DNA from: Thermococcus litoralis DSM 5473
GTDB lineage: Archaea; Methanobacteriota_B; Thermococci; Thermococcales; Thermococcaceae
NCBI RefSeq assembly: GCF_000246985.2
Contig: NC_022084.1
Coordinates: forward strand, 546,280-610,279
Direction of reading: 5' to 3'
Length of the DNA: 64,000 nt
Shown here: in pieces, positions 7,686-18,451 of the stretch
Position numbering within the stretch: the stretch's first letter is position 1
Layout: each line of letters begins with the position of its first letter
Program-made: the position numbers and the translations under genes
The notes under the pieces: generated by a model
What the model was told of the DNA's origin: nothing
What the model saw: the letters and a program-made list of their open reading frames with translations, nothing else
The model's database searches: none

Positions 7686-8243
7686 TTATTTCCCCGTGTC
7701 GCCATCGGGGTACAGGTGGTCGATGGCGGCCTTCACAATGGCGAAGACCCCATCGGGACCCCAATTGGCAGTGTTAATAACCAAATCATAAACTGAGAGA
7801 TCGTTAATGTCAATCCCGTATAGGTTTAAATACCTTTTCCTATTTTGCATTTCCCTTTCGGCAATCTGCATGAATGCCTCCTCAACACTTATGCCCTCTC
7901 TCTTTGCTACACGCTGAGCCCTTACTTGAATCGGTGCATCAAGCCATATCTTTAAATCGGCATTTTTTACCATCCATCCAGCCAAACGACCCTCAATAAC
8001 TACGTTGCATTCTTTTGCCGCTTCTACTTGTCTTCTATCAACTTCCCTGTCTATTTCTGGGTGCATTTCAGCATATTTCTGGAATTCTTGTAAAGACATC
8101 CCCATTTCTTTTGCCATTTGTCGGAATATTAAACCGGCATAAACGTGCTTAAAGCCGTAGTGTTTAGCTAGATTCCTGCAGAGAGTTGTGGTACCACTTC
8201 CTGCCAATCCGCTCACTGTGATCACTAGACATCCCTTAGGCAT
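7686..8243 (-). CDS. cmk: Cytidylate kinase (archaeal type)
   Basis: Phosphorylates CMP/dCMP with ATP. The 185-residue protein has the P-loop GLAGSGTT at residues 12-19, a DREVDRRQ region and the EGRLAGWM motif of archaeal CMP kinases, and a lid region with EREMQNRKRY. It sits between L34e and L14e, the common archaeal arrangement that links nucleotide supply with ribosome genes. Confidence 0.95.
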   Translation of the reverse strand: MPKGCLVITVSGLAGSGTTTLCRNLAKHYGFKHVYAGLIFRQMAKEMGMSLQEFQKYAEMHPEIDREVDRRQVEAAKECNVVIEGRLAGWMVKNADLKIWLDAPIQVRAQRVAKREGISVEEAFMQIAEREMQNRKRYLNLYGIDINDLSVYDLVINTANWGPDGVFAIVKAAIDHLYPDGDTGK

Positions 8244-8265
8244 GGTGCATCCCTTTTGTCCAAGG

Positions 8266-8532
8266 TTAGAGTGCAGCCCTTACCTGAGCCTTCATGACTC
8301 TGCGCATGCAGCTTGGGCAGAGGTGTGGCATAGGCCTCTCGGGTCTCTTTTTGGTCTTGGGGAGCTTTCTTAACTCACTTGATCTTCCCCTTGGGATTCC
8401 GTTTAGTGGTCTTCCGCACATTGCACAGTGTGCTATTTTTGGCTTCTTCTTTTCAAAGTGTATTACAGTCCTTCCACCCGGAGTTCTAACGTACTTTCTT
8501 CTCCATGATCTTGACCTGTACATTGGTTTCAT
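8266..8532 (-). CDS. rpl34e: Ribosomal protein L34e
   Basis: Zinc-binding large-subunit protein, 88 residues from the ATG at 8532. Two CxxC pairs (CAMC and CPSC) form the expected zinc site, and [18 protein letters not shown] is the family N-terminus. An in-frame GTG at 8541 is part of the GGGGTGA ribosome-binding site. Confidence 0.95.
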   Translation of the reverse strand: MKPMYRSRSWRRKYVRTPGGRTVIHFEKKKPKIAHCAMCGRPLNGIPRGRSSELRKLPKTKKRPERPMPHLCPSCMRRVMKAQVRAAL

Positions 8533-8578
8533 ATTTCTCACCCCGCTTAGCTTTTTTGTGCAGCATTTTTAAATTTAA

Positions 8579-9106
8579 CTAATATGAGTCCAAGAGCTTT
8601 CTTAAAACCTGTCCGACAATCATTGATGTTAAGATGTACCATCCAATATAGCCCAGCTCGTTGGCTTGGAGGGAAGAGTGGTAAAATCTGTGGAACCAGT
8701 CAAAGAGGAAAAAGTTGAACGGTGACTTCACGATTGCCGTTTCAACATACCACCTTCTCATCCACCCAAAGAATATGAAGAATATCGGCATTGTAAAGAG
8801 CATTGGTTTAAACATTGAGTCTTTCATAACTTCATTTTGAAGCTTTAAAAGTTCCAGCTGCTTTTGTTGAAGCTTTCTTAATTTCTTCTCATCTTTTGCT
8901 TTTTGAGCCTCTTTCCACTCCTTCTGAAATTCCCTGCTCATTTTTTGTAGTTTTTTCATTTTTTCTTGGTCTATCAGCATGTGATTGACTAATGTGAAAA
9001 AGGCACCAAGTATAATTCCCGAAATTGTTACTACCCACATTGGGTGAGCATTGGTAACTAAAGGACCAAATACTTTGTCAAGTGCCAGGTATATTCCTTC
9101 AAGCAT
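8579..9106 (-). CDS. DUF106 membrane protein, archaeal YidC/EMC3-like insertase
   Basis: Member of the Oxa1 superfamily (DUF106; related to EMC3 and TMCO1), proposed to insert membrane proteins. The 175-residue product has an N-terminal membrane segment around residues 20-45, a charged coiled coil (about residues 48-95, rich in K, E and Q) and two further hydrophobic segments after residue 100. That is the short three-helix layout of the archaeal group. It lies downstream of secY and overlaps the end of the adenylate kinase gene by 8 bases. The ATG at 9106 follows GGTGGAGGAAG. Confidence 0.85.
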   Translation of the reverse strand: MLEGIYLALDKVFGPLVTNAHPMWVVTISGIILGAFFTLVNHMLIDQEKMKKLQKMSREFQKEWKEAQKAKDEKKLRKLQQKQLELLKLQNEVMKDSMFKPMLFTMPIFFIFFGWMRRWYVETAIVKSPFNFFLFDWFHRFYHSSLQANELGYIGWYILTSMIVGQVLRKLLDSY

Positions 9107-9689
9107 CTTCCTCCACCGCCAGATCAAGTATTTTTACCAATTCATTAACGGCCTCTTCCAGACCTTTATCCTCATGATTTTCAATTATCTTTATAAGTGC
9201 ATTGGAATGCATTGCATAACTTATTGCGGCAGCCCTATTTAAATCCTGATGTCTCTGAATTTGTTCCTCAGTTTCAACATCCCTGTCCCTTTTCAGGTCT
9301 CTTAATCTTCTTCCGAGTATTTCACTAGGCGTTGCCTCTATTATAACAACAAATCTCGGGTTTATAACCTCAATTACCTCCTTAGGAAAGCCGAGCATAT
9401 ACCCCAAGGGCGTTTTTATTGTAGCATGAGTATCGAGCAGTACGGGTTCTTCTCTAGATATCTCAAGGATTCTCTGAGCGGCTTTAAGCTGCAATTCCCT
9501 CTGCACCTTCAAGCTCAGTCTCCTCATCTCGTCTCTGTGGGTAACCAACTTAGCTTTGACCGCTTCCTCGAACATTATATCCCCAAAGTTAACTACCCTA
9601 AATTTTGCTCGAGTCCTTTTCAAGGCTAGTCTTGTGATTGTGCTCTTTCCTACCCCCGGAATTCCCGTAATGACCACCACAAATGGCAT
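9099..9689 (-). CDS. adkA: Archaeal adenylate kinase
   Basis: Interconverts ATP + AMP and 2 ADP. The 196-residue protein has the P-loop GIPGVGKST at residues 9-17 and lacks the bacterial lid domain, as expected of the archaeal trimeric AdkA family. It follows secY, as in many archaea, but has its own TATA box at 9741-9750, after a T-rich terminator of secY. Confidence 0.95.
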   Translation of the reverse strand: MPFVVVITGIPGVGKSTITRLALKRTRAKFRVVNFGDIMFEEAVKAKLVTHRDEMRRLSLKVQRELQLKAAQRILEISREEPVLLDTHATIKTPLGYMLGFPKEVIEVINPRFVVIIEATPSEILGRRLRDLKRDRDVETEEQIQRHQDLNRAAAISYAMHSNALIKIIENHEDKGLEEAVNELVKILDLAVEEDA

Positions 9690-9740
9690 ATTCTATCACC
9701 TTGATCAAAACTCGCACTCCAGAGAGTACAAAGAAAAATT

Positions 9741-9750
9741 GGTTTATAAG
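9741..9750 (-). promoter_or_regulatory. TATA box of the adkA-DUF106-L34e-cmk-L14e unit
   Basis: CTTATAAACC on the minus strand, about 55 bases before the adkA start. It lies downstream of the secY T-run, so this unit can be transcribed apart from the main ribosomal operon. Confidence 0.6.
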
Positions 9751-9771
9751 GTTTTTTAGAAAATGAATGAC

Positions 9772-9778
9772 AAAAAAA
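9772..9778 (-). terminator. T-run terminator after secY
   Basis: A run of seven T on the minus strand begins a few bases after the secY stop codon (9783-9785). Archaeal RNA polymerase terminates at such T-runs without a hairpin. The adkA TATA box follows within 30 bases, which fits a transcription-unit boundary. Confidence 0.6.
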
Positions 9779-9782
9779 GAAA

Positions 9783-11168
9783 CTAACTGAAGAACCTGCG
9801 CAGTGCTGGAAACATCTCGGTGGCTTGCTCTCTTGCTATTTCTTCATAAAATCTGTATAAGATACCTACTGTAAGCAGTATTCCAGTTCCAGTTCCTAGT
9901 GCTCCAAGGAAGTCTGCCAATACCGCAACAACAGCCAAGGTGAATGCTCCCCAGAATGTAACGTAAGGTATATATCTCTGCAAGACCCTTTCCAAGATTC
10001 TTGGGTCCCTTCTAAAGCCGGGTATCTGCAATCCCGCCCTCTGCAGTTGTCTTGCAATGCTCTTTGCGTCAAGTCCGGTGAGCTCAACCCATAGGAATCC
10101 AAAGAGTAGGGAGAACATTATGGTGAGTATGGCATAAACCAAAGCCCTTAGCGGATCGGCTGTAACGCTGAATATATCACTAGGTGGTAGGACGTACCTT
10201 ACAAACCCAGAGACTGCCGCTCCAGTTTCGTCAAAAGTTCCAAGAATTGGATGGCCGAGTCTTTGTAAAAGCCTAGCCCAGAGCTGGATGTTCGCGTAAA
10301 GGGCAAATGTGAGTATGATCGGAATGTTGCTAACATACATGAACCTTATTGGATATCTTCCTCTTACAGTTACCCTTCCATAGCTGAGAGGGATCTCCAC
10401 TCTCATGCTTTCCAAGTAAACAACTATCAAGAAGATAACTATTGTTGCGAAAACACTTACCATGTCTGGAAGACCCCTTCTGTACAGCGCTCCAGTAACA
10501 TCACCTTTAATTATGTGCTGGATAAAGGCCGGAATAGCACCTATTATAGCGGGACCACCTGTTAAGGGGTCTATAGCTTGATTTGTTGTTAATGGGTTAA
10601 GGGCTCTAGTAACAATTGTCTGTGAGACTCCCGCAGCAATAAAGAGACTTATACCACTACCAATTCCCCACTTGCTCACAAGCTCATCCATAATCATTAC
10701 CATTATTCCACCAAAGGCGAGCTGAAGCATGAGGAGTACCTTGATTGTCAATGTGGGATTTCCAAACGCTCCCGCAAATACGTAAACAGCCGCCTCAAAG
10801 AAGCACATGAACACTGCAAATACCTTCTGCAGAGCCTGATAGAATCTTCTGTCTTCGGGGTTCGAAAGGTCTAGCTTTATTATTTCTGAACCGACTAAAA
10901 GCTGCATTATAATTCCAGCGGTAACTATGGGACCAATACCCAGTGTTAACACACTACCATTTCTACCTGCTAGGACTACTCTCAAGGCTTGGAAGTAATC
11001 TTGTACCGTCTCAGGAATTCCAAAAAGAGGTATCTGTGCCAGAATAAAGTACAACAGCAATGCAACGCCTGTCCAGGCGAATTTTTCCTTTAAAGGTACG
11101 TGTCGTTTTGGCCTTTCGATTTCTGGAAATGCATGCTCTATTTTGTAGATTATTTCCCTTGCTCCCAT
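9783..11168 (-). CDS. secY: Preprotein translocase subunit SecY
   Basis: Channel-forming subunit of the Sec translocon. The 461-residue protein shows about ten hydrophobic helices, the N-terminal [17 protein letters not shown] entry, the plug-region pattern around residues 50-80 and the cytosolic loop [14 protein letters not shown] with the conserved arginines used in ribosome and SecA/SRP contact. It follows L15 as the last gene of the spc-like operon. The GTGTAATCC leader contains a GAGGTG ribosome-binding site. Confidence 0.97.
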   Translation of the reverse strand: MGAREIIYKIEHAFPEIERPKRHVPLKEKFAWTGVALLLYFILAQIPLFGIPETVQDYFQALRVVLAGRNGSVLTLGIGPIVTAGIIMQLLVGSEIIKLDLSNPEDRRFYQALQKVFAVFMCFFEAAVYVFAGAFGNPTLTIKVLLMLQLAFGGIMVMIMDELVSKWGIGSGISLFIAAGVSQTIVTRALNPLTTNQAIDPLTGGPAIIGAIPAFIQHIIKGDVTGALYRRGLPDMVSVFATIVIFLIVVYLESMRVEIPLSYGRVTVRGRYPIRFMYVSNIPIILTFALYANIQLWARLLQRLGHPILGTFDETGAAVSGFVRYVLPPSDIFSVTADPLRALVYAILTIMFSLLFGFLWVELTGLDAKSIARQLQRAGLQIPGFRRDPRILERVLQRYIPYVTFWGAFTLAVVAVLADFLGALGTGTGILLTVGILYRFYEEIAREQATEMFPALRRFFS

Positions 11169-11207
11169 GGATTACACCTCAGAGACAATTATTCAAAAAG
11201 AAAAAAA

Positions 11208-11651
11208 TCAAGCAAGCAGAGCTTCTCCCCCAGCTTGGATTATTTTCTCCTCAGCCTTGGGGGAGAACGCTCTGGCTTTAATTACAAGTGGTTTTGTGAG
11301 TTTCCCGGTTCCAAGCACCTTATCGGCAAACTGAGTGGTATCGACAATAATTCTTCCTTCTTCCTCGTAGGCAATACCAAGCTGCATGAGCTCGTCAAGG
11401 TGCTCGTCAATGAATTTGAGGTTTACTGCAGTTATCTCTCTTTGAACTTCCACAGGCCTCTTGAAACCCCTTTTGCCTAGGTGATCAGGGGCATACTTGA
11501 TGACCCATGTCCATTTTGTCTTCTTCCTCTTTCCAGTTCCTGCCATACCTCTACCGCCCTTGTGTCCTCCACCGCGGTGCTTCTTTTTGCATCCCCATCC
11601 ATGAGTGTGGGAACCGCGAAGCTTTCTCACCTTTTTCTTTCTCCTAATCAT
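11208..11651 (-). CDS. rpl15: Ribosomal protein L15
   Basis: Large-subunit protein of 147 residues. The glycine/lysine-rich N-terminus ([29 protein letters not shown]) threads into 23S rRNA, and the C-terminus is the L15/L18e globular fold ending in [12 protein letters not shown] start at ATG 11651, which follows GAGGTG. Confidence 0.96.
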   Translation of the reverse strand: MIRRKKKVRKLRGSHTHGWGCKKKHRGGGHKGGRGMAGTGKRKKTKWTWVIKYAPDHLGKRGFKRPVEVQREITAVNLKFIDEHLDELMQLGIAYEEEGRIIVDTTQFADKVLGTGKLTKPLVIKARAFSPKAEEKIIQAGGEALLA

Positions 11652-11661
11652 CTCGCGCACC

Positions 11662-12126
11662 TCACAGCATTCTCTCTATAAGCTCGTTAATAGCCTCTCC
11701 CCTATAGCCTAAAGCTCCACCCTCTTTGAAGGTTCTCTTCTTGCTCCTAATGCCGCCTCTTGCTGGGTGAAGTCTAAATACTGGCTTTAGCCCCGGCAGA
11801 TCATTGAGCTTCATTTCTCCGTTGATCACTTTTTCAGCAAATTCTTTGATGCTCATCCCGAGCTTTTCTTGAACGTACTCCTCCGTAACTCTCTTGTTCC
11901 CAGGCAATCTTCCTCTCTTCTCTATGAGCTTTGCTAGGGTTTCAGCGTTTATTTCTCCCCAAGTGATGTAATCTTTTACCTTTTGTATCATTCCCTTGTA
12001 AGTTGGGGTGTCGTCAACGATCACAAGGTGGTTTACCTTGTGGAGTCTCAACATTGCAAGGGTGTCTTTTACGGGTCTCTTAACATTCACTCTGCCCCTT
12101 ATCCTAATCAAAGCAAGTTTTGCCAT
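11662..12126 (-). CDS. rpl30: Ribosomal protein L30
   Basis: Archaeal L30 (eukaryotic L7 type), 154 residues: the L30 core is at residues 3-58 ([20 protein letters not shown] through MIQKVKDYI) with the longer archaeal C-terminal extension ending [15 protein letters not shown]. It lies between S5 and L15 with close spacing. Confidence 0.96.
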   Translation of the reverse strand: MAKLALIRIRGRVNVKRPVKDTLAMLRLHKVNHLVIVDDTPTYKGMIQKVKDYITWGEINAETLAKLIEKRGRLPGNKRVTEEYVQEKLGMSIKEFAEKVINGEMKLNDLPGLKPVFRLHPARGGIRSKKRTFKEGGALGYRGEAINELIERML

Positions 12127-12137
12127 CCCCGCTCACC

Positions 12138-12845
12138 TCACAGCTCAAAGTTCTGTGGCATTTCTCTACCAACCACGATACCATAGCGCTCGATCATCTC
12201 AGGCTTCACAGCGACACTGTTGGTGTTGTATAGTGCTTCAAACACTGCCTTTGCGAAGTTAACTGTGGTTCTTGTCTCACCCAAGGTTTGTGACCACACG
12301 TCCTTAACTCCCGCCAGGCTTAGTATCTTCTTACCGACATCACCGATAACGAGACCAAGTCCTCTCGGCCCTGGCATGAGCTTGACCTTTACACTACCGC
12401 TTTTGCCCTCAACGGCGAATGGTATTGAGTGTGGTCTCCTACACCTGCACTCCCAGGAACCACAGCCCCTCTTGATTTCAATTATGTTCATCTTAGCGTA
12501 GTTTATTGCCTTCCTTATGGCTATTCCAACTTCCTTTCCGTGGCCGATTCCAAGTCCCACGTAACCGTCTCTGTTTCCTACCGCTGCCAGTACCCTAAAC
12601 CTAACTCTTCTACCACTGTCAGTCATTCTTACTGTTAGAGCTATGTCAAGAACCTCTTGGTTCTCCCTTGCATTAACCTCAGGAAGGAGTACATCAACTA
12701 TCTCGGGCTCTTTTATCTGGTAACCCTTTCTAAAGATCTCGTGAATGTCAGTAATCTGACCTTCTTTAACGAGCATACCGAGCTTTGTCTTGGGTTGCCA
12801 CTCTTCTAAAACCCTTTGAGCGTATTCTTTCCACTCCTGGCTCAT
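12138..12845 (-). CDS. rps5: Ribosomal protein S5
   Basis: Small-subunit fidelity protein, 235 residues. The double-stranded-RNA-binding-like N-domain ([22 protein letters not shown]) and the C-domain ([19 protein letters not shown]) are both present, with the archaeal N-terminal extension. It overlaps the L18 stop by four bases. Confidence 0.97.
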   Translation of the reverse strand: MSQEWKEYAQRVLEEWQPKTKLGMLVKEGQITDIHEIFRKGYQIKEPEIVDVLLPEVNARENQEVLDIALTVRMTDSGRRVRFRVLAAVGNRDGYVGLGIGHGKEVGIAIRKAINYAKMNIIEIKRGCGSWECRCRRPHSIPFAVEGKSGSVKVKLMPGPRGLGLVIGDVGKKILSLAGVKDVWSQTLGETRTTVNFAKAVFEALYNTNSVAVKPEMIERYGIVVGREMPQNFEL

Positions 12846-13447
12846 GCTCTCACCTTCTCAAATTTCTCAATGATTCTCGCCTTAACCTCTTCAAAGTGCT
12901 CGGGAAGCTTTTCAGGTTCAAGTCCCTTAACGAGATACCCTCCAAACTGTCTCCTGTACTTCTCTTCATCCTCTTCCTTAAGCATCTTTGCATACTGAGC
13001 GATGTGTTCCCCTTTAATTCTGTACTCTTCCGGATAGATTTCCTCGCTGTGTGGAACCTCCAATCCCGCATCAACTGCTCCCTTGAGGACCGCAAAGATG
13101 CTTGATCCTCTGGTAGGCGGGTGAAGTCCTATGTCAAGGATCGCCTCTTCAATTCCCTTCTCAAGTGCCTTGTAGCCTATGAGCAACCCGAGGAGGTAAG
13201 CGCTTGGAGTATTTCCACCATGTCCCTTCCATCCAAAGTCCCTCATGAGCTCTCTTGTGTGAGCTGAAACAACTGTTTTGTCGCCCTTTGGATCATATAA
13301 CACTATCTGAGCTATGTGGTGGTTGAGGGTTTTTCTCACAACTAATCTGGGCTTGCCTGATTTAAGGAGTGCAAGCCTCTTGTGATAGTTAGTCTTACCT
13401 TCCCTTCTTCTTCTGAATGGAACCCTATATCTTGGTCCGTGTGCCAT
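12842..13447 (-). CDS. rpl18: Ribosomal protein L18
   Basis: 5S rRNA-binding large-subunit protein, 201 residues, with [24 protein letters not shown] at the N-terminus and the archaeal long C-terminus. It lies between L19e and S5; the stop overlaps the S5 start. Confidence 0.96.
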   Translation of the reverse strand: MAHGPRYRVPFRRRREGKTNYHKRLALLKSGKPRLVVRKTLNHHIAQIVLYDPKGDKTVVSAHTRELMRDFGWKGHGGNTPSAYLLGLLIGYKALEKGIEEAILDIGLHPPTRGSSIFAVLKGAVDAGLEVPHSEEIYPEEYRIKGEHIAQYAKMLKEEDEEKYRRQFGGYLVKGLEPEKLPEHFEEVKARIIEKFEKVRA

Positions 13448-13452
13448 TTATA

Positions 13453-13899
13453 TCACCTCTTCAATATCCCTTTCTCCTCCATGAACAGATAAAGCTGGTG
13501 TTTGCTCTTGAACTGTCCGCCCTTGGCCCTTATGTAAAGGTTGCGGTAGGTGTGTTCATCAATCTTCTTCTCTGCCTTGAGCTTTCTAAGTTCCTTTCTA
13601 AGGGCTCTAATCGTCATCATCCATCTCTCTTTCTTGCCCATCCTTGCGGTCTTCTTACCCTTTCTGCTTCCGTGTCCCCTGTGCCTTCCCTTCTTTCTCG
13701 CTTCTTGCCTAAGCTTTGCCCTGTACCTGCTCTGTCCCTTAATTGGCTTCTTCTTTATGACGCCTTCATTGATTAACCTTCTAATATCCTCTCTTGTGAT
13801 AGCGGACTTAACATCATCAATTCTTTCAGGGTCTATCCAAACCCTATTCTCGCCACATTTCAAAAGTTCAGCAGCAATCCTTCTCTGCATTTTGAGCAT
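13453..13899 (-). CDS. rpl19e: Ribosomal protein L19e
   Basis: Archaeal/eukaryotic-specific large-subunit protein, 148 residues, starting [21 protein letters not shown], with a long basic helix ([21 protein letters not shown]) through the middle. The ATG at 13899 follows GAGGTGA. Confidence 0.96.
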   Translation of the reverse strand: MLKMQRRIAAELLKCGENRVWIDPERIDDVKSAITREDIRRLINEGVIKKKPIKGQSRYRAKLRQEARKKGRHRGHGSRKGKKTARMGKKERWMMTIRALRKELRKLKAEKKIDEHTYRNLYIRAKGGQFKSKHQLYLFMEEKGILKR

Positions 13900-13904
13900 G
13901 ACCT

Positions 13905-14285
13905 TCACCTCGCGTTGAGCACCTTAATACCCAATTCCTTGGCTCTCTCAATTATCATGAGTCTCTTCTTCTTTCCGACTGTTCTAGCTATTCTAGCGGC
14001 CTGTCTGGTTGGGTCTATCATCTCAAGCTCCTTGACATTGTGCACCAGTACTTCCTCGTATCCGCTTGGGTGAAGTCCCCTAACTGCCCTCGGTGAGCTC
14101 CATCCAATGCTGGGTGATCTTGCCTTTCCTTTAAGCTTTAACCTCATCTTGCTGTCTGTTCCTTTGGGTCTCCTCCACTTGGGATCATTCTTAAATTTTG
14201 GAAACCTCCACCATTCTTGCCTAAGAAACTTGGGCTTCTTCCTTTTGAGTTTGGCCCTTATCCTTAAGAGTCTCGCTTTTTCCAT
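13905..14285 (-). CDS. rpl32e: Ribosomal protein L32e
   Basis: Archaeal/eukaryotic large-subunit protein, 126 residues. [23 protein letters not shown] and the [12 protein letters not shown] motif are diagnostic. Start at ATG 14285 behind GAGGTGA. It lies between L6 and L19e. Confidence 0.96.
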   Translation of the reverse strand: MEKARLLRIRAKLKRKKPKFLRQEWWRFPKFKNDPKWRRPKGTDSKMRLKLKGKARSPSIGWSSPRAVRGLHPSGYEEVLVHNVKELEMIDPTRQAARIARTVGKKKRLMIIERAKELGIKVLNAR

Positions 14286-14295
14286 CAGTCTCACC

Positions 14296-14850
14296 TCAGA
14301 ACTTTATAGGTTTACCAGCTTTTTCAACGATATAAATACCATCTTGGAAGACTCTCCTATCCCTACCAGTAATCCTTGTCGCTTGCTCGATGTTTGCCGC
14401 AGTCTGTCCGACTTTCTCTTTGTCGATTCCCTCTACTATTATCTCGCCACCCATAACCTTTACTGTAACTCCGGGGAGTATTTCGGCAACTCTTGGTGCC
14501 TTTTCACCAAGGAAGTTTTCTATGTAAACTTTGTCGCCTTGCACCTTGACTGTTATTGGGAAGTGGCTGTAAACGACCTTAAGCTTGTATGTGAATCCTT
14601 CCGTGACGCCCTTGATCATGTTTGCTATGTGGGCCTTGAATGTTCTTGCAATAGCTATATCCTTTCTCCTTGGGAAGTCCTTGTACACAACAACTTTGCC
14701 GTCTTCAGTGAATATCTTAACCCCTGGATAGCTGAGTTCTCTCTCAACCTCTCCCTTTGGACCCTTTACCTTGACAAGGCTACCGTTTATCTCGACGGTG
14801 ACTCCTTCTGGAATTTCAACTTCTTCCCTCACCCATGCATCAATTGGCAT
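14296..14850 (-). CDS. rpl6: Ribosomal protein L6
   Basis: Large-subunit protein near the GTPase centre, 184 residues, with two repeated L6 domains (residues about 8-80 and 90-165; the first contains [19 protein letters not shown]). Start at ATG 14850 after GAGGTGAG. Confidence 0.96.
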   Translation of the reverse strand: MPIDAWVREEVEIPEGVTVEINGSLVKVKGPKGEVERELSYPGVKIFTEDGKVVVYKDFPRRKDIAIARTFKAHIANMIKGVTEGFTYKLKVVYSHFPITVKVQGDKVYIENFLGEKAPRVAEILPGVTVKVMGGEIIVEGIDKEKVGQTAANIEQATRITGRDRRVFQDGIYIVEKAGKPIKF

Positions 14851-14860
14851 TTCTCTCACC

Positions 14861-15253
14861 TCAGTAGACGTAGGCTATTAACCTTCCACCAATGCCCTTC
14901 TCAAGGGCTTCCTTGTGTGTCATAACACCTTGGGATGTGGAAACTATTAGAATACCAAACTCGAATGCTGGAAGGAATCTCTTTTCCCACTTTTCGTACT
15001 CTTTAGCTTTCACTGAAAACCTTGGCTTTATTGCTCCTGCCTTGTTTATCTTTCCTAGGAGTTGAACTCTGTATATGCCTGCCCTTCCATCATCGATAAA
15101 TTCAAACTCACCTATGTACCCGTTCTCTTGCATAACTCTAAGTACCTCTCCAATAAGCTTTGAGGCTGGCTTTATGTAAACCTCCTTCTTTCCAACTCTC
15201 TCGCTGTTTGTAATGTGAGATAAAGCATTTGCCAAAGGATCTAACAGAGTCAT
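14861..15253 (-). CDS. rps8: Ribosomal protein S8
   Basis: Primary 16S-binding protein of the central domain, 130 residues: [21 protein letters not shown] at the start and the C-terminal [20 protein letters not shown]-contact loop. It lies 11 bases after the end of S14. Confidence 0.97.
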   Translation of the reverse strand: MTLLDPLANALSHITNSERVGKKEVYIKPASKLIGEVLRVMQENGYIGEFEFIDDGRAGIYRVQLLGKINKAGAIKPRFSVKAKEYEKWEKRFLPAFEFGILIVSTSQGVMTHKEALEKGIGGRLIAYVY

Positions 15254-15264
15254 CTCATCTCACC

Positions 15265-15435
15265 TCAGTCGTATTTCTTAAATCCTAATTTTGGAGCTAC
15301 CTCTCTAAAGCAGTGCCTGCAGAGCATTAGTCCGTGTATTCTAACTATCGGTCCAAATTGTCCACAGCGGATGCATCTTCTCGCGCCCTTACCAAACTTC
15401 CTCGGCTTTCTCTTGTTATAATCAGCCTTCGCCAT
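15265..15435 (-). CDS. rps14: Ribosomal protein S14 (zinc form)
   Basis: Short gene of 56 codons plus stop between L5 and S8. The translation starts [20 protein letters not shown] and has the zinc ribbon C21-x2-C24 ... C39-x2-C42 of archaeal S14 and the C-terminus LGFKKYD. A GGAGGG site precedes the ATG. Position and order (L5-S14-S8) agree with all archaeal spc operons. Confidence 0.97.
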   Translation of the reverse strand: MAKADYNKRKPRKFGKGARRCIRCGQFGPIVRIHGLMLCRHCFREVAPKLGFKKYD

Positions 15436-15437
15436 AA

Positions 15438-15989
15438 TCATCCCTCCACAATCTGGACTCCAAACTCTTCCTGCATGAAAACCATACCCTCTTCCTTTGT
15501 AAGCTTGTGTCTTGTGGGGATGTGGTGCCTTCTTCTTTTCCTTCTTGCAATTCTGTATCCCGGTCTTTCAAGTGTTACACAGACGTCCATACCAAATATA
15601 CCAATTTCTGGGTCGTATTCTACTCCCGGAATGTTGATGTGCTCATCAATACCAAAGCAGACGTTTCCGTGTTCATCAAAACTGGATTCTTTAAGTCTGT
15701 TGTCAACGGCAGCCAATAGCCTTTTGAGCATGTCGTAGGCTTTTTGACCCCTTAGGGTCACCTTAACTGCTATCGGCTCGCCTCTTCTAATTCCAAAGTC
15801 CCTGTTTGTTTTCTTTGCCTTCCTCCTTATTGGCTTCTGACCAACAAGTGATTCTAACATTGTCTCAGCCTTTGTAAGTCTCTCACCACTCTCACCAACA
15901 CCAATGTTTATGGTGACTTTGGCTATTCTAGGCCTTCTCATAGGGTGAGCTTCCCAATCCGCTAAGATTGCCTCTCTGTTAGCTATCAT
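15438..15989 (-). CDS. rpl5: Ribosomal protein L5
   Basis: 5S rRNA-binding central-protuberance protein, 183 residues, with [18 protein letters not shown] and the L5 loop [23 protein letters not shown]. The start follows the S4e stop by 11 bases with a GAGGTGA site. Confidence 0.96.
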   Translation of the reverse strand: MIANREAILADWEAHPMRRPRIAKVTINIGVGESGERLTKAETMLESLVGQKPIRRKAKKTNRDFGIRRGEPIAVKVTLRGQKAYDMLKRLLAAVDNRLKESSFDEHGNVCFGIDEHINIPGVEYDPEIGIFGMDVCVTLERPGYRIARRKRRRHHIPTRHKLTKEEGMVFMQEEFGVQIVEG

Positions 15990-16000
15990 TCTTTTTCACC

Positions 16001-16747
16001 TCACGGTAATGAGATCTTTGGTTCCTCTTTACCCAAAACAAATGCGTAATCTTTCAATGTATCAAAGAGCTCTCCTTCCTTGTCTTCAATTGTAACCACG
16101 TCTGGCCATCCACCTGGGAAGTGCCTGACCTCAACGATTTTTCCTACTCTTGCAACGTTCTTACCCTGAACAACGAACACGTAAGCCCCGATCTCAAATG
16201 AAAGCACTTCAACTATCTCCCTCTCTGGAACTTTCATTAAGACGGTGTCTGAGGTCTTGAACTGATCCTTGGTTTCATCTGTGAGTGAACTGAGCTTGAT
16301 TAAGTGGTTTGTTCCATCGTGGAAGTTGAGCTGCAAGTTTCCTCCCTTTACCATTCTCTTGTTGTTTATCCTCAATGGTTTTATCTTTGCCTCTTCTTCG
16401 CTTATTGGATGGAGAATAAGCTTTCCAATTCTGTTTGGAAAAACTCTGTAGTGTTCTCCGGTTTCTGGTATTGAGACAACGTCCATGATGCCAACTGGGA
16501 ATTTGTAGTCCTTTCTAACCCTGCCGTCTACAAGCACTTTCCCTTCGTTGAGGATTTTTCTTGCTTCTCTACCGGTCTTTGCGTATCCAAGGTAATCCCT
16601 AATTATGTAGATGAGGGGAATTGATGTTTTCATGTTGTGCGGACCGGGGGAAGGTCTTACAGCCCACTTGTATGTCTTTCTCTCAATGTACCACTGAGTT
16701 GGAGCAGCAAGCCTCTTTAAGTGTCTCTTAGCACCTTTCCTCGCCAT
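16001..16747 (-). CDS. rps4e: Ribosomal protein S4e
   Basis: Archaeal/eukaryotic small-subunit protein, 248 residues: an N-terminal [19 protein letters not shown] segment, an S4-like RNA-binding domain at about 45-105 and a C-terminal KOW region. ATG 16747 follows GGAGGGC; a TTG two codons upstream is a weaker alternative. It overlaps the L24 stop slightly if that longer form is used. Confidence 0.95.
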   Translation of the reverse strand: MARKGAKRHLKRLAAPTQWYIERKTYKWAVRPSPGPHNMKTSIPLIYIIRDYLGYAKTGREARKILNEGKVLVDGRVRKDYKFPVGIMDVVSIPETGEHYRVFPNRIGKLILHPISEEEAKIKPLRINNKRMVKGGNLQLNFHDGTNHLIKLSSLTDETKDQFKTSDTVLMKVPEREIVEVLSFEIGAYVFVVQGKNVARVGKIVEVRHFPGGWPDVVTIEDKEGELFDTLKDYAFVLGKEEPKISLP

Positions 16748-16749
16748 CT

Positions 16750-17112
16750 TCAAGCCCTCCTCTCAATTATCTTCTTTCTTCTCTCATCTTCAAGGTTCAG
16801 TTCAACAATCATAACATTTGATGGGTGTATCGGGTAGAACACCTCGGTACCGTTAACCTTCTTAAGGGTTGCTCCCTCGACATGAATCCTGTACCTCTTA
16901 AGATCAACTTCCACAACTTTTCCTTCATGCCCTTTAAAGTCCCCTCTCATTATTTTTACTTTGTCTCCAGTCCTAATTGGAAGAGCTCTAATGCCGTACT
17001 TCTGTCTAAGCTCTTTTGAAAGGGTGGCACTGACTATCTTGTGTCTGAGATGAAGGGGAGCATTGTACAAAAACTTCCTTTGCTTTCTCGGTTGTTTGCT
17101 CTTTAATCTCAT
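16750..17112 (-). CDS. rpl24: Ribosomal protein L24
   Basis: Assembly-initiating large-subunit protein, 120 residues, with the KOW motif [21 protein letters not shown] at about residues 47-68. Start at ATG 17112 after GAGGTGA. Confidence 0.96.
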   Translation of the reverse strand: MRLKSKQPRKQRKFLYNAPLHLRHKIVSATLSKELRQKYGIRALPIRTGDKVKIMRGDFKGHEGKVVEVDLKRYRIHVEGATLKKVNGTEVFYPIHPSNVMIVELNLEDERRKKIIERRA

Positions 17113-17122
17113 TTCTCTCACC

Positions 17123-17548
17123 TCACAATACTATACTCGCAATACTTCCTACTCTAACCCACTTCTCAGCGGCTTCTCTCGCAACAGGTCCTCTAACCTC
17201 AGTTCCCCTTGGAACACCTTCGGGTGTTGTAATAACGGCTGCATTGTCTTCAAATTTTACTCTCATCCCATCAAGCCTCTTGTACTCTTTTCTCTGCCTT
17301 ACGATAACTGCCCTAACAACTTGGTGCCTCATATCAGGCCTTCCCTTCTTTACCGTTGCAACTACCATGTCGCCAACGCCTGCTGAGGCAAGTCTCCTTC
17401 TAACACCTTTGTAGCCTACTACCCCGATTATCTGGATTACTTTTGCACCTGAGTTGTCTGCCACTTTAAGGTAGGCACCAATTGGCAACGCCCTTGTGGG
17501 CCTAACTGGAGAGATACCTCTTGTAGCACCAGCACCTTTCTTTGCCAT
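17123..17548 (-). CDS. rpl14: Ribosomal protein L14
   Basis: Large-subunit protein at the subunit interface, 141 residues. The five-stranded barrel signature ([20 protein letters not shown]) and C-terminal [11 protein letters not shown] are clear. Start at ATG 17548 after GAGGTGA. Confidence 0.97.
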   Translation of the reverse strand: MAKKGAGATRGISPVRPTRALPIGAYLKVADNSGAKVIQIIGVVGYKGVRRRLASAGVGDMVVATVKKGRPDMRHQVVRAVIVRQRKEYKRLDGMRVKFEDNAAVITTPEGVPRGTEVRGPVAREAAEKWVRVGSIASIVL

Positions 17549-17553
17549 TCTCT

Positions 17554-17889
17554 TCACCTCTCCTCAGCTTTTTGAGTAACCGCAATCACTACAAAGCTCT
17601 TTGTCTTGCTGAGGGGTCTAGTTTCAGCTATGATAACTTTGTCCCCCGGCTTTGCGTTGATGCATGGTGGATTGTGGGCGTGTATTCTGCTTCTTCTAAG
17701 CTCGTAACGTTCGTATTTCTTCAAGTAGTGATAGTGCTGTCTTTCAACGGTAACTGTGTGCCTTGGCTTGTCACTAATGACAACTCCCTCAAACACTCTA
17801 CCATGTACCTTAATGCGTCCATGCCATGGGCACTTTGGATCATCACACTTCTCTGCGGGAGGTTGTATCCTCAATCCGATGTCTCTCAT
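17554..17889 (-). CDS. rps17: Ribosomal protein S17
   Basis: Small-subunit primary binder, 111 residues with the archaeal N-terminal region ([17 protein letters not shown]) and the OB-fold containing [12 protein letters not shown]. Start at ATG 17889 after GAGGTGA; the region upstream to 17898 belongs to the end of rnp1. Confidence 0.96.
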   Translation of the reverse strand: MRDIGLRIQPPAEKCDDPKCPWHGRIKVHGRVFEGVVISDKPRHTVTVERQHYHYLKKYERYELRRSRIHAHNPPCINAKPGDKVIIAETRPLSKTKSFVVIAVTQKAEER

Positions 17890-17894
17890 CTTTT

Positions 17895-18263
17895 TCACCT
17901 CTTTTTCAATCTCATCTCAGGCCTTCCAATCAGTTCTTCTCCCTTTATTCGTATTTTTTTATCGTCAATTTCAAACTCAAATTCGGCAACATTCTTGGGA
18001 ACTATCCACACCTTTTCTCCAAGGATTGTGAGGGTGTTTCTCGTCTCGTCAATCACGTATCCCTCAATACCTATCAACCCCGGATGAGAGCTGTTAATGA
18101 CTTTGACCTTCAGGCCTATGAGCTCGTGCATTGTTATTGTTTTTCTGGTCACTCGACCTCTATCAATTCCTCTGAAAATCCAAGTTCTGCCAATAAGCGC
18201 TTCACCTTTTCTCTGTGATCTCCTTGAAGCTCTATTCTCCCGTTTTTGGCTGTTCCTCCGCAT
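17895..18263 (-). CDS. rnp1: RNase P protein component 1 (Pop4/Rpp29 homologue)
   Basis: Protein subunit of archaeal RNase P, which removes 5' leaders from tRNA precursors. The 122-residue product has [40 protein letters not shown] and the terminal [10 protein letters not shown] typical of Rnp1. The start at 18263 gives the basic [17 protein letters not shown] tail that resembles characterised Pyrococcus proteins, but it means that 115 bases overlap the aIF1 gene in another frame. No alternative ATG exists before the conserved core. Confidence 0.9.
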   Translation of the reverse strand: MRRNSQKRENRASRRSQRKGEALIGRTWIFRGIDRGRVTRKTITMHELIGLKVKVINSSHPGLIGIEGYVIDETRNTLTILGEKVWIVPKNVAEFEFEIDDKKIRIKGEELIGRPEMRLKKR

Positions 18264-18445
18264 GCCAGTTTCGCCTTAAGCTTTTTTGCAATCTCTTCAA
18301 GGTTAAACTCCTTCTCATCAATTCCCTCTATTATGGTCTTGAGCTTTCCATAACGGGCCTTTTCAATGTAGACCCTAATCCTTTGCTGTTCCTTTAACAC
18401 CTCTTTAAATAACATCTCATCCAGGGGGTTCACAATCCTAGGCAC
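18149..18445 (-). CDS. Translation initiation factor aIF1 (SUI1 family)
   Basis: Start-codon selection factor, 98 residues. The SUI1 fold is recognised by [13 protein letters not shown], the loop [19 protein letters not shown] and a C-terminal helix. The last third is read in two frames because rnp1 begins inside it. It lies 6 bases after L29, the common Thermococcales order L29-aIF1-rnp1-S17. Confidence 0.95.
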   Translation of the reverse strand: MPRIVNPLDEMLFKEVLKEQQRIRVYIEKARYGKLKTIIEGIDEKEFNLEEIAKKLKAKLACGGTAKNGRIELQGDHREKVKRLLAELGFSEELIEVE

Positions 18446-18451
18446 TAACCA

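Noticed and set aside
14107-14925. 272-codon plus-strand frame across L32e, L6 and S8
   Set aside because: It is antisense to three conserved ribosomal protein genes and reads as a low-complexity F/S/L-rich shadow.
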